Assembly (NCBI RefSeq): GCF_021117295.1
Contig: NZ_CP088247.1
Span: forward strand, 1,471,001 to 1,535,000
Reading direction: 5' to 3'
DNA length: 64,000 nucleotides
DNA from: Methylorubrum sp. B1-46
Lineage (GTDB): Bacteria > Pseudomonadota > Alphaproteobacteria > Rhizobiales > Beijerinckiaceae
Both the position numbers and the translations under genes were made by a program. The notes under the pieces were generated by a model, which ran no database searches, was not told where the DNA came from, and was given only the letters and a program-made list of their open reading frames with translations. Position 1 is the stretch's first letter. Every line of letters starts with the position of its first letter. This document shows, in pieces, positions 40,111-49,589 of this stretch.

Positions 40111-41647
40111 GGATGCGCGCGGCCTGATCGTCGCCGAGATGCTCGGCCGGCTCGTCGAGCAGGATGACCGGCGCCGGGCTCAGGAGCGCACGGGCGAGAT
40201 TGAGGCGCTGCGCTTCGCCCAGCGACAAGCTCCCCTCGGCAATCCAGGTATCGAGACCGCCGCCGGTGCGGAGGCGGGCGTCGAGTTCGACCGCCTCCAG
40301 CGCCGCCCACAGATCCGCGTCGGAGGCCGTGGGTGCGAACAGGTTCTCGCGCACGGTATCGGAGAGGATCGCGGCATCGTGCAGGCTCAGATGCGTCAGC
40401 GCCCGCCGCTCGGCCGCCGGACGAGCAGTGCCGGCAAGCTGGATCGTCGCGCCGGGCTCGTCCGCGCTCCAGCCGGCCAGCGCCTTCAGCAGGGTAGTCT
40501 TGCCGCAGCCGCTGGCGCCGACGAGGGTCAGCGGCGTGCCGGGCAGGACGGCGAGATCCCGCGCCGGGCCGAGGTCGCGCCCGTCCGGCGCCCGCAGACG
40601 CAGGCCGTGCAGGGTCAGGGCGCCGCGGGCCGGACCGGGCCGGGGCGCCGGCTCCGCAGCGGCGCCCACCTCGGAGGCGAGGGCGGTGCGGGCGAGCGAG
40701 GGGCGGGCGAGGCGGGCGCGGACGGAGCCGAGCAGGGCCCGCGGCAGCGCCAGGATCGGCTCGGCCAGCGCGAGCCAAGCGAAGGCGAGGAAGGCGGTGG
40801 GCAGGAGCGCGGTGCCGCGGGCGCCCGCGCCCCAGGCGGCGAGGAGCACGGCGAGGGCCAGGGCCGGGCCGGCCAGCGCCAGCACGGCCTCGAACCGGGC
40901 CAGCGCCCGCCGTCCGCAGGCCGCCTCGCGCTCGGCATCGCGCAGCGGGTCGAGGGCGATCCGCAGGGCCGGGCCGCGCCGCCCCTCGGCCTCAAGGGGC
41001 ACGGCGCCGGCCAGCGCGGCTCCGAGAGCGGTGGCGGCGGTGCGGCGCGCGTTTCGGACCCAAGCCTCTGTTGCGGTGAGCCGCGCGAGCGTGCGCCGGG
41101 CGACGAGCCCCCCGGCCAGCGCGAGCGCGGCGGCGGGAAGGAGCGCAAGGGGTGCGATGAAGGCGGTCAGCAGCGTGAGGCCGGCGAGCGCCGCACCGGT
41201 GATGGCGAGGGGGAAGCCGACGCGCAGCCGGGCGTAATCGACATCGGCCACGTCGTCGATGAAGTCGGCGAGCCGCTCCGGGCGGCCGAGCTGCCAGCCG
41301 GCGCCGCGGCTCTCCGGCGCTCGCGCGAGCGCCGCGAACAGGCCGGCGCGGCGGCGAACCTGATCGCTCAACGCGGCGCGGTGGCCGGCCATGCGCTCGC
41401 CGTAGCGCGAGGCCGTGCGCAGCATCGCGAACAGGCGCACCAGGGCGGCCGGGTGGTGGAAGTTGAAGGCGAAGGCCGCCGGCCCGGCCCCGGCCAGGGC
41501 CACCGCCGCCAGGAAGCTCACGGCAGTGCCGGCGAGCGCGAGGTTCGCGGCGAGCGCCAGGGCCGCGAGGGCGAAGGCGAGGCGCCAGGCTCGGGTCGAG
41601 CCGGCGGGGATCGGATCGGTTGAGATTGTGTCGGAGCGGGTGCGCAT
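40007..41647 (-). CDS. cydC: Cysteine/glutathione exporter subunit CydC
   Basis: Half of the heterodimeric ABC exporter CydDC, needed to assemble cytochrome bd by exporting thiols to the periplasm. The 546-aa product has an N-terminal six-helix domain (with AMLRTASRYGERMAGH) and a C-terminal ATPase with Walker A GASGCGKTT, signature SLSLGEAQ in place of LSGGQ, and Walker B VILLDEPAEHLG. The altered signature suggests unequal ATP sites. The ATG at 41645-41647 overlaps the cydD stop. A much longer upstream frame is a shadow. Confidence 0.92.
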   Translation of the reverse strand: MRTRSDTISTDPIPAGSTRAWRLAFALAALALAANLALAGTAVSFLAAVALAGAGPAAFAFNFHHPAALVRLFAMLRTASRYGERMAGHRAALSDQVRRRAGLFAALARAPESRGAGWQLGRPERLADFIDDVADVDYARLRVGFPLAITGAALAGLTLLTAFIAPLALLPAAALALAGGLVARRTLARLTATEAWVRNARRTAATALGAALAGAVPLEAEGRRGPALRIALDPLRDAEREAACGRRALARFEAVLALAGPALALAVLLAAWGAGARGTALLPTAFLAFAWLALAEPILALPRALLGSVRARLARPSLARTALASEVGAAAEPAPRPGPARGALTLHGLRLRAPDGRDLGPARDLAVLPGTPLTLVGASGCGKTTLLKALAGWSADEPGATIQLAGTARPAAERRALTHLSLHDAAILSDTVRENLFAPTASDADLWAALEAVELDARLRTGGGLDTWIAEGSLSLGEAQRLNLARALLSPAPVILLDEPAEHLGDDQAARILTRLLARWRDRIVVLTSHRPDLGLPGRRVSLGRD

Positions 41648-43287
41648 CAGGCGGCCTGCTTCTCGGAAACGGGGGCCCCAAGGGCGATGCGCCGGTCGGC
41701 CATCGCCGCCAGCATCGGATCGTGGGTCGCCACGACGACGAGGCGGGTGCGGGCGGCGGCAGCCAGGGCCCGGCGCACCCGCGCAGCGTTGTCGGGATCG
41801 AGCTTGGCGGTGGGCTCGTCGCAGAAGGCGGGGCCCGGCCGCAGCAGCAGGCGCGCGACGGCGACCCGGACCCGCTGGCCGCCGGAGAGGTTTTCGGCGC
41901 CCGCCCGCACGGGGGCGTCGAGGCCGCCGGGCCAGTGCGGATCGTCGTTCAGGCCGAGCGATTCGGCGGCCGCCGTCACGGCCTCGGGCGTCGCGGGCGT
42001 ACCGTCCGCGATCGCCACGCCGAGCGTGCCGGCGGGGATCGGCATGTCGAGAGACACCCAGGTCGCCGGATGGTCCTGATCCGGCAGGCGAAAAGCCCCG
42101 GCGAGCGGCGCCTCGACGCCGGCCAGCACCCGCAGCAGGGTCGATTTTCCGGCCCCGCTCGGCCCAGTCACGGCGACGAGCCCCGTCTCCGGCAGGTCGA
42201 AATCGGCGACGGACCCGGCATGGGGCAGGACGAGGCCGCGGGCACCCGCCGCCGGAACCACGCCGCGTTCGGGCCTCGGCTCGGCCTCTTCCGAAAACAC
42301 CCAGGCGAGCGCCTCGGCGGCGGCCTCTCCCTCCGCCTTGGCATGGTAGAGTTCGGCGTAGCGGCGGAACGGCAGGAAATATTCGGGGGCGAGCAGCAGG
42401 ATCAGCAGGCTCTGCCACAGCGCCAGATGCGCAAAACCCGGAATCTCGGCGAGGCCGAGATGGCCGAGCCCGAGAAACACCGCCAGGATGGCGATGGCGA
42501 GCGAGGCGAAGAAGTCGAGCACGCCCGCGTTCAGAAAGGCCACCGCCAGCACGCCCATAGTGCCGTCAGCATAGGCCTGGAGCCGCCGGTCAAGCTTGGC
42601 CGTCTCGCGGGGCAAGCCGTGGGCGGCGAGGATCGTCGGCAGGCTCCGCACCCGGTCGGCGAACTGGGTAGCGAGCCGTCCGAGTGCCGCCTCCTGGGCT
42701 GCGGCCCGGTCGCGGATCATGCCGCCGACGAGGGCGAAGAACACGATCATCACCGGTGTGGCCAGCAGCAGCGCCAGGGCCGCCTGCCACGAGACGAAGG
42801 CGACCGCGCCCGCCGTCAGCACCGGCCCGAGCCCCATCATCCTGCGCGCCGCCGCGTGGCCGACGACGAGCCGGGCGAGCGCGCCGGGATGCCGCTGCAG
42901 GCCGGCGATCACCGCGCCGCGCGGCAGGTCGGCGGCAACACGCGCCGGCATGGCCGCGAGCCGCGCCTCGGCCGCATCGACCAGAGCAACGGCGACCTCC
43001 GCCTCCAGGGCGGCACTGCGCGCCTCGATCGCGCGCGCCAGGCCGGCAACCGCCAGGAGGCAGGCCCCGGCGACGCCCAGCGCGAGGCCGTCGCATTCGC
43101 CCGTCTCGATCAGCGCCCCGGCGAGCCGCGCCAACGCTACGGCGAGCCCCAGCGTCACGGCGCAGCGCAGGGCCTGGAGCCCGTGGAGGCGCGACAGGCC
43201 GGCCCGCGCCGCCCCTCGGGCGAGGGTGAGCGCCGCGGGTTCGGACGCGGCGCGGCCGGAGCGGGCGCGGAGGGATCGACGGGTCAT
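41647..43287 (-). CDS. cydD: Cysteine/glutathione exporter subunit CydD
   Basis: Other half of CydDC, 546 aa, fused TM and ATPase domains. Walker A is GPSGAGKST, the signature is canonical ENLSGGQR, and Walker B reads GPAFCDEPTAKLDPD. The membrane domain includes LATQFADRVRSLPTILAAHG. Starts at the ATG at 43285-43287, divergent from cydA across a 99-bp region with an FNR box. The bd-oxidase genes alongside make the CydD identity firm. Confidence 0.92.
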   Translation of the reverse strand: MTRRSLRARSGRAASEPAALTLARGAARAGLSRLHGLQALRCAVTLGLAVALARLAGALIETGECDGLALGVAGACLLAVAGLARAIEARSAALEAEVAVALVDAAEARLAAMPARVAADLPRGAVIAGLQRHPGALARLVVGHAAARRMMGLGPVLTAGAVAFVSWQAALALLLATPVMIVFFALVGGMIRDRAAAQEAALGRLATQFADRVRSLPTILAAHGLPRETAKLDRRLQAYADGTMGVLAVAFLNAGVLDFFASLAIAILAVFLGLGHLGLAEIPGFAHLALWQSLLILLLAPEYFLPFRRYAELYHAKAEGEAAAEALAWVFSEEAEPRPERGVVPAAGARGLVLPHAGSVADFDLPETGLVAVTGPSGAGKSTLLRVLAGVEAPLAGAFRLPDQDHPATWVSLDMPIPAGTLGVAIADGTPATPEAVTAAAESLGLNDDPHWPGGLDAPVRAGAENLSGGQRVRVAVARLLLRPGPAFCDEPTAKLDPDNAARVRRALAAAARTRLVVVATHDPMLAAMADRRIALGAPVSEKQAA

Positions 43288-43321
43288 GCCGCCTTGTGCG
43301 GCTTGGGCCACCGGAGCGGCT

Positions 43322-43335
43322 TTGATCTGCGTCAA
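43322..43335. promoter_or_regulatory. FNR/FixK box between cydDC and cydABX
   Basis: TTGAT-CTGC-GTCAA fits the TTGAT-N4-ATCAA consensus at nine of ten positions, being nearly palindromic. It is centred between the divergent cydD and cydA genes, 51 bases before cydA, and can serve either. The Fnr gene is 4 kb away. Confidence 0.85.
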
Positions 43336-43386
43336 GGATGCAAAAGCGCGGCGGCGCGAGAGGCAGCATCGGACAAGGAGCCTCCC

Positions 43387-44976
43387 ATGACCGACCCGCT
43401 GCTCGTCGATCTGTCGCGCCTGCAATTCGCGCTGACGGCGATGTACCATTTCCTGTTCGTGCCGCTGACGCTCGGACTCTCGATCCTCGTTGCCATGATG
43501 GAGACGGTCTACGTCATGACGCGCCGCAAGATCTGGCGCGACATGACCAAGTTCTGGGGCCTCCTGTTCGGGATCAACTTCGCGCTGGGTGTGGCGACCG
43601 GCTTGACCATGGAATTCCAGTTCGGGATGAACTGGGCCTACTACTCGCACTATGTCGGCGACGTGTTCGGCGCGCCGCTCGCCATCGAGGGCCTGATGGC
43701 CTTCTTCCTGGAGGCGACCTTCGTCGGGCTGTTCTTCTTCGGTTGGGACAAGCTCTCGGCGCTGGCCCACTGCGTCGTCACCTGGCTGATGGCGCTCGGC
43801 ACGAATTTCTCCGCGCTCTGGATCCTGATCGCCAACGGCTGGATGCAGAACCCGGTCGGCTCCGCCTTCAACCCCGACACGATGCGCATGGAGGTGACCG
43901 ACTTCGCCGCCGTGATCTTCAATCCGGTGGCGCAGGCGAAGTTCGTCCACACGGTCTCGGCCGGCTATGTCTGCGGCGCGGTCTTCGTGCTCGGCGTCTC
44001 GGCCTTCTACATCCTGCGCGGGCGCCATCTCGAACTCGCCAAGCGCTCGTTTGCCATCGCGGCGGCCTTCGGCCTCGCCTCGGCGCTCAGCGTCGTCGTG
44101 CTCGGCGACGAGAGCGGCTACGCCGTCACCGACCACCAGAAGATGAAGCTCGCCGCCATGGAGGCGATGTGGCACACGGAGCCCGCGCCGGCCGCCTTTA
44201 CCGCCTTCGGCGTCCCGGATCTGGCGAACCGCACCACCCGCTACGCGCTCCACATTCCCTACGCGATGGGCCTGATCGGCACCCGCTCGCTGACGACCGA
44301 AATCCCCGGCATCACCGAACTCGTCGGGCACGCCAAGGACCGCATCCGCAACGGGCTCGTCGCCTATGCCGCCCTCGAGCGGATCAAGGCCGACCGCAAG
44401 GATGAGGCGGCCCGCGCCGAGTTCGCCCGGACGCAACAGGATCTCGGCTACGCGCAGCTCCTCAAGCCGCTGATCGGCGATCCGCTGAAGGCGACCGACG
44501 CGGATATCGACCGCGCGGCGTGGACCACCGTGCCGCACGTGCCCTCGCTGTTCTTCACCTTCCGGGCGATGGTGGCCTGCGGCTTCCTGCTGATCGGCCT
44601 GTTCGGGGCCGCGCTCTGGTACACCGCCCGCGAAGCGGAGGCGCCGCGCTGGCTGTTCCGGGCCGCGCTTCTGGCCCTGCCGCTGCCCTGGATCGCGATT
44701 GAGTTCGGCTGGTTCGTCGCCGAGTTCGGCCGCCAGCCCTGGATCATCGAGGGCGTGCTGCCGACCGCGCTCGCCACCTCGGAACTCGGCATCCCCTCGC
44801 TGCTCATCACCATCGCCGGCTTCACCCTCGTCTACGGCGTACTGGCGGTGATCGAGGTGCAACTGATGCTGCGCGCCATCGCCAAGGGTCCGGAGACCCT
44901 GGCCGAGGACCCGGCCGCGCTCTTCCCCGGTGCCGGCGCCAACCGGAACGAGACCGGCCTCGTCGCCGCCGAGTAG
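43387..44976 (+). CDS. cydA: Cytochrome bd ubiquinol oxidase subunit I
   Basis: Subunit I of the bd oxidase, holding hemes b558, b595 and d. The 529-aa protein begins near TAMYHFLFVPLTLG (heme b595 His) and contains GRQPW, and TFRAMVACGF (heme b558 Met region). A long Q-loop follows AMEAMWHTEPAPAAF, as in the L-type (E. coli bd-I) enzymes. High-affinity oxygen reduction under low oxygen is expected. The ATG at 43387 is preceded by AAGGAG. Confidence 0.96.
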   Translation: MTDPLLVDLSRLQFALTAMYHFLFVPLTLGLSILVAMMETVYVMTRRKIWRDMTKFWGLLFGINFALGVATGLTMEFQFGMNWAYYSHYVGDVFGAPLAIEGLMAFFLEATFVGLFFFGWDKLSALAHCVVTWLMALGTNFSALWILIANGWMQNPVGSAFNPDTMRMEVTDFAAVIFNPVAQAKFVHTVSAGYVCGAVFVLGVSAFYILRGRHLELAKRSFAIAAAFGLASALSVVVLGDESGYAVTDHQKMKLAAMEAMWHTEPAPAAFTAFGVPDLANRTTRYALHIPYAMGLIGTRSLTTEIPGITELVGHAKDRIRNGLVAYAALERIKADRKDEAARAEFARTQQDLGYAQLLKPLIGDPLKATDADIDRAAWTTVPHVPSLFFTFRAMVACGFLLIGLFGAALWYTAREAEAPRWLFRAALLALPLPWIAIEFGWFVAEFGRQPWIIEGVLPTALATSELGIPSLLITIAGFTLVYGVLAVIEVQLMLRAIAKGPETLAEDPAALFPGAGANRNETGLVAAE

Positions 44977-45039
44977 CTCTTCCCCTCCTGATTGCCGGCC
45001 AGCCCCGCCGCGCCGGCCCCTCCCCGAGGAGTCTCCCTC

Positions 45040-46194
45040 ATGCTCGCCCTTCTCTCGGACTACGAAACCTTGCGCCTCGTCTGGTGGGTTCTGCTCGGCG
45101 TGCTGCTGATCGGCTTTGCCCTCACCGACGGCTTCGATCTCGGTGTCGGCGCCCTCTTGCCCTTCGTTGGCCGCACCGACGTGGAGCGGCGGGTGGCGAT
45201 CCACACCGTCTCCGCCACCTGGGAAGGCAACCAGGTCTGGCTGGTGCTCGGCGGCGGCGCGATCTTCGCCGCGTGGCCGGCGCTCTACGCGTTGAGCTTC
45301 TCCGGCTTCTATCTCGCGATGTTCCTCGTGCTGTTCGCCCTAATCCTGCGGCCGGTTGCGTTCAAATACCGCTCGAAGCGCCAGAGCGCGGTCTGGCGGG
45401 CGCGCTGGGATTGGGCGTTGTTCGTCGGCGGCGCGGTGCCGGCGCTGATCTTCGGCGTCGCCGTCGGCAACGTGCTCCAGGGCGTGCCCTTCCACTTCAC
45501 GGGCGACCTTCGCCCGATCTATGCGGGCAGCCTGCTCGGCCTGCTCAACCCGCTGGCGCTGCTGTGCGGTCTCGTCTCGCTGGCGATGTTGGTGGCGCAC
45601 GGCGCGGCGTGGCTCGCCTTCAAGGCCGAGGGGCCGGTCGCCGAGCGCGCCCGTGCCATCGGGCTCAAGGCCGCGCTCGCCACCGCCGTCCTGTTCGCCC
45701 TCGGCGGCCTGCTGGTCTGGGCCGGCGCCTTCGGCGGCTACCGGGTGGTCACGCCGCTCCCCGGCGACGGCCCGTCCAATCCTCTGACCAAGGAAGTCGT
45801 GGCGGATGCCGGCGCGTGGCTCGCCAACTTCCGGGCGCATCCGGCGCTCGCGCTGGTGCCGCTCGTCGGCATCGCCGGCCCGCTGCTGGCGGCGCTCGGC
45901 TTCCGCGCCCGGTTCGAGGGGCTGACCTTCCTGGCCTCCAGTCTCGGCATCGCCTGCATCATCGCCACCGTCGGCCTGTCGATGTTCCCGGTCATCCTGC
46001 CCTCAAGCACGAATCCGGGCCACGCACTCACCGTGTTCGACGCCTCCTCCAGCCGGGCGACGCTACGCAACATGCTGATCGCGACCGTGGTCTTCCTGCC
46101 GATCATCCTCGTCTACACCGCCTGGGTCTACCGGGTGCTGTGGGGCAAGGTCTCGGACCGCGACATCACCGCCCCCGGCTCGGCGGCCTACTGA
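45040..46194 (+). CDS. cydB: Cytochrome bd ubiquinol oxidase subunit II
   Basis: 384-aa membrane partner of CydA. Family marks: LTDGFDLGVGALLPFV near the N-terminus, TWEGNQVWLVLGGGAIFAAWP (residues about 62-82) and the C-terminal YTAWVYRVLWGKV. AGGAG precedes the ATG. Lies 63 bases after cydA and 54 before cydX. Confidence 0.96.
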   Translation: MLALLSDYETLRLVWWVLLGVLLIGFALTDGFDLGVGALLPFVGRTDVERRVAIHTVSATWEGNQVWLVLGGGAIFAAWPALYALSFSGFYLAMFLVLFALILRPVAFKYRSKRQSAVWRARWDWALFVGGAVPALIFGVAVGNVLQGVPFHFTGDLRPIYAGSLLGLLNPLALLCGLVSLAMLVAHGAAWLAFKAEGPVAERARAIGLKAALATAVLFALGGLLVWAGAFGGYRVVTPLPGDGPSNPLTKEVVADAGAWLANFRAHPALALVPLVGIAGPLLAALGFRARFEGLTFLASSLGIACIIATVGLSMFPVILPSSTNPGHALTVFDASSSRATLRNMLIATVVFLPIILVYTAWVYRVLWGKVSDRDITAPGSAAY

Positions 46195-46248
46195 CGATCC
46201 CGGCCCCGGGTATCGCCGGGGCCTCCTCTCGCCTCAGGAAACGCGACG

Positions 46249-46380
46249 ATGTGGTACTTCGCCTGGATCCTCGGCCTCGGACTCGCCGCCGCACTCGGCG
46301 TGCTCAACGCCCTCTGGTACGAGCTGCGCGCCGTGCGCGAGACCCCGCCCGAGGTGACGCCGACGCTGCCGACGCCGTGA
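46249..46380 (+). CDS. cydX: Cytochrome bd small subunit CydX
   Basis: 43-aa single-span protein MWYFAWILGLGLAAALGVLN followed by ALWYELR and a Pro/Thr-rich tail. The MWYFAWILG start is diagnostic for CydX, which stabilises the heme d site. It is preceded by CAGGAA. Found by translating the interval after cydB. Confidence 0.93.
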   Translation: MWYFAWILGLGLAAALGVLNALWYELRAVRETPPEVTPTLPTP

Positions 46381-46471
46381 GGCGTCATGCCCGAGGATCA
46401 CCGCGTAAGGTGATGCTTCGGGACCGGTCTCGGAGCCGGTGTGATCGATCTGTTCCGGCGATCACCACGAT

Positions 46472-46602
46472 CCTCATGCTGAGGTGCTGCGCCAGCAGCC
46501 TCGAAGCACGCCGCGACGCTTGTCCCAGTCGGCTGGTGCCAAGGGATCGGCGGTTCTGGCGTGCTTCGAGGCCGAGCTATCGCTCGGCACCTCAGCATGA
46601 GG
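46472..46602. repeat. Long inverted repeat made of two REP-like palindromes
   Basis: Left half: CCTCATGCTGAGGTGC and GCCTCGAAGCACGCC; right half: GGCGTGCTTCGAGGC and GCACCTCAGCATGAGG, exact reverse complements around a 45-bp centre. The inner linkers (TGCGCCAGCA and CGAGCTATCGCTCG) differ. The CCTCA...TGAGG form resembles REP sequences common in Rhizobiales. It lies between convergent cydX and the DeoR gene and may act as a transcription block. Confidence 0.9.
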
Positions 46603-46641
46603 AGCGGGGCGCGCGCCGGAGAAGGTCAGCCGAACAGGCCC

Positions 46642-47394
46642 TCAGCCGCAGATCAGATCGATGTCGTGCCGGCCGAAGCGGTCGGCGAAGGGCTCGGGCG
46701 GCGGCCGGTCGGTCACCACGGTGAGCGGCGCGGCGAGATCGAAGGTCTGGAGGTTGGCCTGGCGCCCGAACTTGCGGGAATCGGCGAGTAGCACCGCCCG
46801 CCGCGTCTGGCCCCGCAGCGCCCGGCGCAGGACGGATTCGTGCTCCTCGTAATCCATCCAGCCCTGGGCGAGGTCGCAGGCCGCGATGCCCATGATCGCG
46901 AGATCGAAGAAGTGGCGCCGGGCGTAGTCCACGGTGTCGTAGCCGACGAGCGCGTTGTCGTTCGGGCGCAGCCGGCCCGGCGTCAGGTTCACCCGGGCCG
47001 GACTGTCGGCGAGCAGCAGCGCGAGGTCGACGGAATTCGTCGTCACCGTGAGCTTGCGGGTGGTTAGCCGGCGGGCCAGCGCCAGCGTCGTGGTGCCGGT
47101 GTCGATGAAGATCGACATCCCGTCCTCCACCAGCCCCTCGGCCAGCGCGGCGACGCGGCCCTTCTCGCGGCTGTTGAGCCCGCTGCGCTCGGTGAGCGGG
47201 CGCTCCTGATCGAGGCGCGGCCGCACGGCGCCGCCGTGGATGCGCCGCAGGAGCCCGCGCTCCTCCAGCATCTTCAGGTCGCGCCGGATGGTCTCGTCGG
47301 AGACCGCCAGGGTGGCGGCGATGCTGGTGACGCCGACGCGCCCCGTCTGCGCGAGCTGCGAGAGGATCTCCTCGTGGCGATGATCGGTCAGCAT
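46642..47394 (-). CDS. DeoR/GlpR-family transcriptional regulator
   Basis: 250-aa repressor. The N-terminal winged helix shows HRHEEILSQLAQTGRVGV, then LAVSDETIRRDLKMLEERG and LLRRIHGGAV, all classic DeoR. The C-terminal sugar-phosphate sensor domain has DTGTTTLALARRL and GYDTVDYA. These regulators sense a phosphorylated sugar or polyol. The DNA target is not identified; no sugar kinase is adjacent. The amidase is next on the same strand upstream, 191 bases away. Confidence 0.92.
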   Translation of the reverse strand: MLTDHRHEEILSQLAQTGRVGVTSIAATLAVSDETIRRDLKMLEERGLLRRIHGGAVRPRLDQERPLTERSGLNSREKGRVAALAEGLVEDGMSIFIDTGTTTLALARRLTTRKLTVTTNSVDLALLLADSPARVNLTPGRLRPNDNALVGYDTVDYARRHFFDLAIMGIAACDLAQGWMDYEEHESVLRRALRGQTRRAVLLADSRKFGRQANLQTFDLAAPLTVVTDRPPPEPFADRFGRHDIDLICG

Positions 47395-47585
47395 CCCGGC
47401 CCTGTCCCCCTTTGAGGCCAGGATAGCGCCGGGGATGCAGGTCGGTCGCGCACAATTTCAACACATGCACAGGGTGCAAGGACCACACCGTGCAAGCCCG
47501 CACGGCAGGTCCGCACGGCAAGATCACAGGGCAAGCCTGCCCGGCCCCGTGGGAGCCGGACGGGCCTGCTGCCCAAGTTGAAGAA

Positions 47586-49169
47586 TCAGGCGTCGAGGGT
47601 CGGGGCGCGGCGGTGATGCGTCGCCTGCTCGTAGGCGTAGGCGCAGGCGAGCAGGTCGCCCTCGCTCCACATCCGCCCGACGAAGATCAGGTTGAACGGC
47701 GAGCCGGAGGCGTAGGCACCGGCTGGCAGCGTCACCCCCGGCAGGCCGGCGATGTTGATCTCGCAGACCGTGGTCTCGAGCAGCGTGCCCGGCCCGTGCA
47801 GCGGCGGCAGTTCGGCTCGCATCTGCGGGAAGACCAGGGCGTCGAGCCCGTGCTCCGCCATCACCCGGTCGAATAGGGCGAGATAGGCCTCGCGGGCGGC
47901 GAGGAAGTCGGAGAGGTCGGGCGGGCTCGCCGGGTCGGCGAGGCAGGGCGCGAGTCCGGGCAGGTTGGTGATCGGGTGCAGCACGCCGCCCGGTGCGAAG
48001 GCATCCTCGGCTTTCGTCGCCTCGGCGAAGGCGGCGAAGCTGCGGATCGCCACGTCCGGGCCCATCCGCTCCAGGTAGAGCTGGAGATCGTAAGGCGCGG
48101 ACTCAAAACCGCGGGCATCGAAGTAGACGAGGCCCGGCGTCGGCTCGGCGATGGCGGCGAAACCCGTGCCGGCAAAGGGGTCGGCCACCAGAGTGGCGCC
48201 GGCGGCCTCCAATTCCTTCTGTGCGCGGACGTAGAGGGCGGCCGCCTCCTCCGAGAGCGGCAGGTCGCGCCAGCCCGGCCCGTAGAGGCCGAGGCGCTTG
48301 CCCGCCAGCGCGCCCGCGTCGAGGCCCGCCGCGTAGCCGCCGGCCGGGCGCTTGCCGATGCCGGCCACGGTCTTGGGGTCGGCGGCGGTGTAGCCGGCGA
48401 GCGCGTCGAGGGTGAGCGCGGCGTCGCGCACGCAGCGGGTGATCGGCCCGACCACGTCGCGGGTGCTGCCGGCCAGCGGCATCACCCCAGCATTCGGCAC
48501 GAGGCCGAAGCTCGGCTTGATGCCGACCAGCCCCTGCGCCGAGGCCGGGTTCTGGATCGAGCCGCCGGTCTCCTCGGCCAGTCCCAGGACGGCGAGGCTC
48601 GCGGCGACCGCCGTGGCCGTACCGGCGCTCGACCCGCCGGGGATGCGGTCGGGCGCGGCCGGATTGAGGGTGGGGCCGGCCCAGCTATCGTTGGCGTGGC
48701 TGCCGGTATGGCTCAGCACCGGCACGTTGGTCTTGCCGAGGATGACGCAGCCGGCCTCGCGCATCCGCGCCGTCACCGGCGCGTCGGTCGCCGGGATCAG
48801 ATCGACGCCGCCGGCCTCGGCGCTCAGGAAATGCCAGCCGCCGGTGCTCGGCAGGCCGGCCATGTCCATCGTGTCCTTGATGACCACGGGCACGCCCGCG
48901 AGCGGTCCCAGCGCCTCGCCCGCCGCGCGGCGGGCATCGATGGCGCGGGCGTCGTCGAGTGCCTGCGGATTCATCACGATGAGCGCCTTGTAGCGCGGAT
49001 TGTAGGTCTCGATCCGTGCCAGGAAGGCCGCCGCCAGCGCCTCCGCGGTGACGCGGCCCTCGGCAAAGGCACGCTGGCAATCCTCGACCGTCATCTCGAT
49101 CAGGTGGTCCGCCAGCGCATCCTCGGCCATCTCGGGGGCGACGGCGACGGAAAGGGCCATTGCGTTCAT
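47586..49169 (-). CDS. Amidase signature family hydrolase
   Basis: 527-aa amidase with the Ser-cisSer-Lys triad: Lys in VVIKDTMD, the cis-Ser in RIPGGSSAGTATAVAAS and the nucleophile in EETGGSIQNPAS. It lacks an obvious signal peptide, so it is probably cytosolic. The substrate cannot be predicted; relatives hydrolyse aliphatic or aryl amides, and the ammonia product could join the urease-derived pool. I chose the ATG at 49167-49169; upstream frame extension is composition-poor. Substrate annotation as Glu-tRNA amidotransferase subunit A is unlikely because no gatB/gatC is nearby. Confidence 0.9.
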   Translation of the reverse strand: MNAMALSVAVAPEMAEDALADHLIEMTVEDCQRAFAEGRVTAEALAAAFLARIETYNPRYKALIVMNPQALDDARAIDARRAAGEALGPLAGVPVVIKDTMDMAGLPSTGGWHFLSAEAGGVDLIPATDAPVTARMREAGCVILGKTNVPVLSHTGSHANDSWAGPTLNPAAPDRIPGGSSAGTATAVAASLAVLGLAEETGGSIQNPASAQGLVGIKPSFGLVPNAGVMPLAGSTRDVVGPITRCVRDAALTLDALAGYTAADPKTVAGIGKRPAGGYAAGLDAGALAGKRLGLYGPGWRDLPLSEEAAALYVRAQKELEAAGATLVADPFAGTGFAAIAEPTPGLVYFDARGFESAPYDLQLYLERMGPDVAIRSFAAFAEATKAEDAFAPGGVLHPITNLPGLAPCLADPASPPDLSDFLAAREAYLALFDRVMAEHGLDALVFPQMRAELPPLHGPGTLLETTVCEINIAGLPGVTLPAGAYASGSPFNLIFVGRMWSEGDLLACAYAYEQATHHRRAPTLDA

Positions 49170-49589
49170 CTCGATCTCGCGCTCCGCAACTTTGAAGACG
49201 ACGAGGCCGGCTCCGTCCCGTTGGAACCGCTCACGAGAATCGTCCGCTCGGGGGTATGAGTGCGGATTCGCGTGCTCGCCGTCACCGGCCCTCACGGCCG
49301 GCGGGTGCCCTCTGGCAAGGGCCATGCCACAAAAGCCACAAAACCCTCGAAATGGCTTTGACCGACCTGGCATCCGATTCGGAATGCGCCCCGCCTGCCA
49401 GCCGAGCGGGTGCGGTTTTCGCACGCAGGGCCGTGCGCGGCGTGGTTCATCCGAGGGACCGTCGCCTCCAATCGCGGGCAATGCGGCCAGCGTTAACCGG
49501 CCCTTAAGCGCTGACCGCCCTCGTCTATCGGGCAGGCAGGCCAATCCCGGTTCCCTGCGGCCGGCCGGCTGTGCCGGCGGAGCTCCCGT
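49170..49589. other. Intergenic region between amidase and hybrid kinase
   Basis: About 420 bases between divergent genes. Open frames exist on both strands but have Arg/Pro/Ser-rich compositions. It probably holds both promoters. I recognised no repeats or regulatory motif here. Confidence 0.45.

Noticed and set aside
41645..42418. N-terminal extension of CydC into the cydD region (803-codon frame)
   Set aside because: The extension is an Arg/Pro-rich shadow; the internal ATG overlapping the cydD stop gives the expected length.
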